In this document: positions 31,303 through 32,479 of the stretch, piece after piece
Layout of the letters: each line of letters starts with the position of its first letter
Position numbering within the stretch: position 1 is the stretch's first letter
From: Clostridiisalibacter paucivorans DSM 22131
Lineage (GTDB): Bacteria > Bacillota > Clostridia > Tissierellales > Clostridiisalibacteraceae
DNA: 32,479 nucleotides
Assembly (NCBI RefSeq): GCF_000620125.1
Contig: NZ_JHVL01000039.1
Location: 1 to 32,479, forward strand
Direction of reading: 5' to 3'
Notes under the pieces: model-generated
The model's input: the letters and a program-made list of their open reading frames with translations, nothing else
Databases searched by the model: none
What the model was told of the DNA's origin: nothing
Translations under genes and position numbers: made by a program

Positions 31303-31719
31303 TTATTTTGGGGGCATTACTGTAGCAACGCCTTTTAATACCACATCACCATTTTGATTAGTACATACTGTACTAAGTTTTAAAATATTTTTTTCTTCTA
31401 ATTTTTCTATAACTTCTATTTCTGCTTTTATAGTATCTCCAAATCTAACTGGTGCAGTAAATTTCATTTCTTGGCCTAGGTATATTGTTCCTGGTCCAGG
31501 TAATTTAGTACCTAGCACTGCAGAAACAAATCCAGCAGTCAACATACCATGAGCAATTCTACCTTTAAACATAGTTTTTTCTGATACTTCTTGATTTATA
31601 TGGGCAGGGTTTAAATCTCCTGTAACACCTGCATATAAATAAACATCTGTTTCTGTAACTGTCTTTTGGAAGAAATCTTTATCGCCAATATTTATTTCCT
31701 TCATAGTTAAACCTTTCAT
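31303..31719 (-). CDS. MaoC-like (R)-specific enoyl-CoA hydratase
   Basis: Hot-dog fold hydratase (PhaJ-type) of 138 residues. It carries the hydratase motif VTGDLNPAHIN with catalytic D35 and H40, followed by RIAHGMLTAGFVSAVLG. It would interconvert crotonyl-CoA-like enoyl esters and (R)-3-hydroxyacyl-CoA. I take the ATG at 31719, with GAGGAGG 9 nt upstream; the in-frame TTG at 31725 is only 3 nt from that site. It lies 67 bp after the thiolase stop with no terminator between, so they share a transcript. With thiolase and CoA-transferase nearby, a C4 hydroxybutyrate/crotonate pathway is suggested. Confidence 0.9.
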   Translation of the reverse strand: MKGLTMKEINIGDKDFFQKTVTETDVYLYAGVTGDLNPAHINQEVSEKTMFKGRIAHGMLTAGFVSAVLGTKLPGPGTIYLGQEMKFTAPVRFGDTIKAEIEVIEKLEEKNILKLSTVCTNQNGDVVLKGVATVMPPK

Positions 31720-31786
31720 AATCAAATACCTCCTCTTTTTATTGATAACAAATTATAAAGGCATTACTCTCTAAAAGGTACTTAAT

Positions 31787-32479
31787 CTATCTCTCAACTA
31801 TAATTGAAGTACCTTGACCTCCACCTATACAAAGTGTTGCTAATCCTAATTTTGAATCTCTTTTTACCATTTCATGTAATAGTGTTACCAATATTCTAGC
31901 TCCTGATGCACCTATTGGGTGTCCCAATGCTATAGCCCCACCATTTACATTGGTCTTTTCTGTATCTAATCCTAAATCTTTTACTACTGCCAATGATTGA
32001 GCTGCAAATGCCTCATTTGCTTCTACTAAGTCTAAGTCTTCTACTTTTACTCCTGCTTTTTTCAATGCCTTCCTAGTTGCTGGCACTGGTCCATATCCCA
32101 TTATTGCTGGATCCAATGCTGCTGAACCATATCCCTTGATTGTTGCCAATGGCTTAATGCCCAACTCATCTGCCTTTTCTTTAGACATTACTATCAATGC
32201 TGCTGCTCCATCATTTATTCCTGATGCATTTCCTGCTGTTACTGTTCCACCCTTTTTAAATGCTGGTCTCAATTTTCCTAGCTTTTCTATTGTTGATCCA
32301 AATTTAGGATGCTCATCTGTATCTACTAGTATTGGATCTCCCTTTCTCTGTGGTACTTCTACTGGTACTATTTCATCTTTAAATCTTCCTTCTTTTATAG
32401 CCTTTTCTGCTCTCAATTGGCTTGTCAATGAAAACTCATCTTGAGCTTCCCTTGTTATATTCCATCTCTCTGCTATATT
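31787..32479 (-). CDS. Acetyl-CoA acetyltransferase (thiolase), C-terminal part, cut by right edge
   Basis: 230 residues of the C-terminal part of a thiolase; the frame is open to the window end, so about 160 N-terminal residues including the first catalytic Cys are missing. The visible part starts [18 protein letters not shown], then [53 protein letters not shown] with the catalytic His, and [15 protein letters not shown] with the second Cys. It condenses two acetyl-CoA to acetoacetyl-CoA, or cleaves it. It is co-directional with the maoC-type gene, 67 bp downstream. Substrate chain length cannot be set, though C4 thiolase is likely from the sequence style. Confidence 0.94.
   Translation of the reverse strand, partial: NIAERWNITREAQDEFSLTSQLRAEKAIKEGRFKDEIVPVEVPQRKGDPILVDTDEHPKFGSTIEKLGKLRPAFKKGGTVTAGNASGINDGAAALIVMSKEKADELGIKPLATIKGYGSAALDPAIMGYGPVPATRKALKKAGVKVEDLDLVEANEAFAAQSLAVVKDLGLDTEKTNVNGGAIALGHPIGASGARILVTLLHEMVKRDSKLGLATLCIGGGQGTSIIVER

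Overview
The window is AT-rich DNA from a low-GC, Gram-positive anaerobe, most likely Clostridia or Tissierellia. Pointers are an ISLre2-type transposase, an S-box (SAM) riboswitch, strong AGGAGG-type ribosome binding sites, a short HisG paired with HisZ, and sigma-54 control of a CoA-transferase operon. This placement is inference from gene content; no species is identified.

Layout. 1-300: 5' part of an ISLre2 transposase gene running off the left edge. 460-3327: one complete unit with promoter, SAM riboswitch, metN-metI-metQ methionine importer and terminator. 3564-4102: an orphan small membrane protein with its own extended -10 promoter. 4190-8220 (minus): a CstA-type transporter next to a LytS/LytR-type sensor and regulator, the arrangement used for pyruvate or peptide uptake in E. 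coli Bts/Ypd systems. 8243-8632: intergenic repeats, including a 17-unit heptanucleotide array, a core hairpin and a palindromic element that reaches into the end of hisIE. 8615-16312 (minus): complete nine-gene histidine operon hisZ-G-D-C-B-H-A-F-IE with its promoter.

16314-19619 is the accessory island. A REP-associated tyrosine (HUH) transposase and four copies of a GGGGTCAGGCT repeat (two plus, two minus) surround a DUF2007-like gene, the decayed 3' end of an IS605/IS1341-type tnpB, and a VanZ-like gene with a frameshift at a 7-A run. 19633-25918 (minus): housekeeping genes for a cytoplasmic parvulin, an EamA exporter, a Cof-type phosphatase, M18 and M20 peptidases and a membrane FeS protein. 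Two more copies of the palindromic element family sit among them.

26057-32479 (minus) is a short-chain acyl-CoA block: thiolase (cut by the right edge), a MaoC hydratase, a PAS-PAS-AAA+-Fis sigma-54 activator, then a near-consensus -24/-12 promoter driving an acetate/propionate-type CoA-transferase and a GntP-family permease. Two 17-bp TGTA-N9-TACA palindromes between activator and promoter are candidate enhancer sites.

The points most worth a second look are the RAYT/repeat island, the tnpB 3' end that may keep an omega-RNA scaffold, the heptamer-built palindromic repeat family, the vanZ frameshift, and the self-contained sigma-54 circuit.
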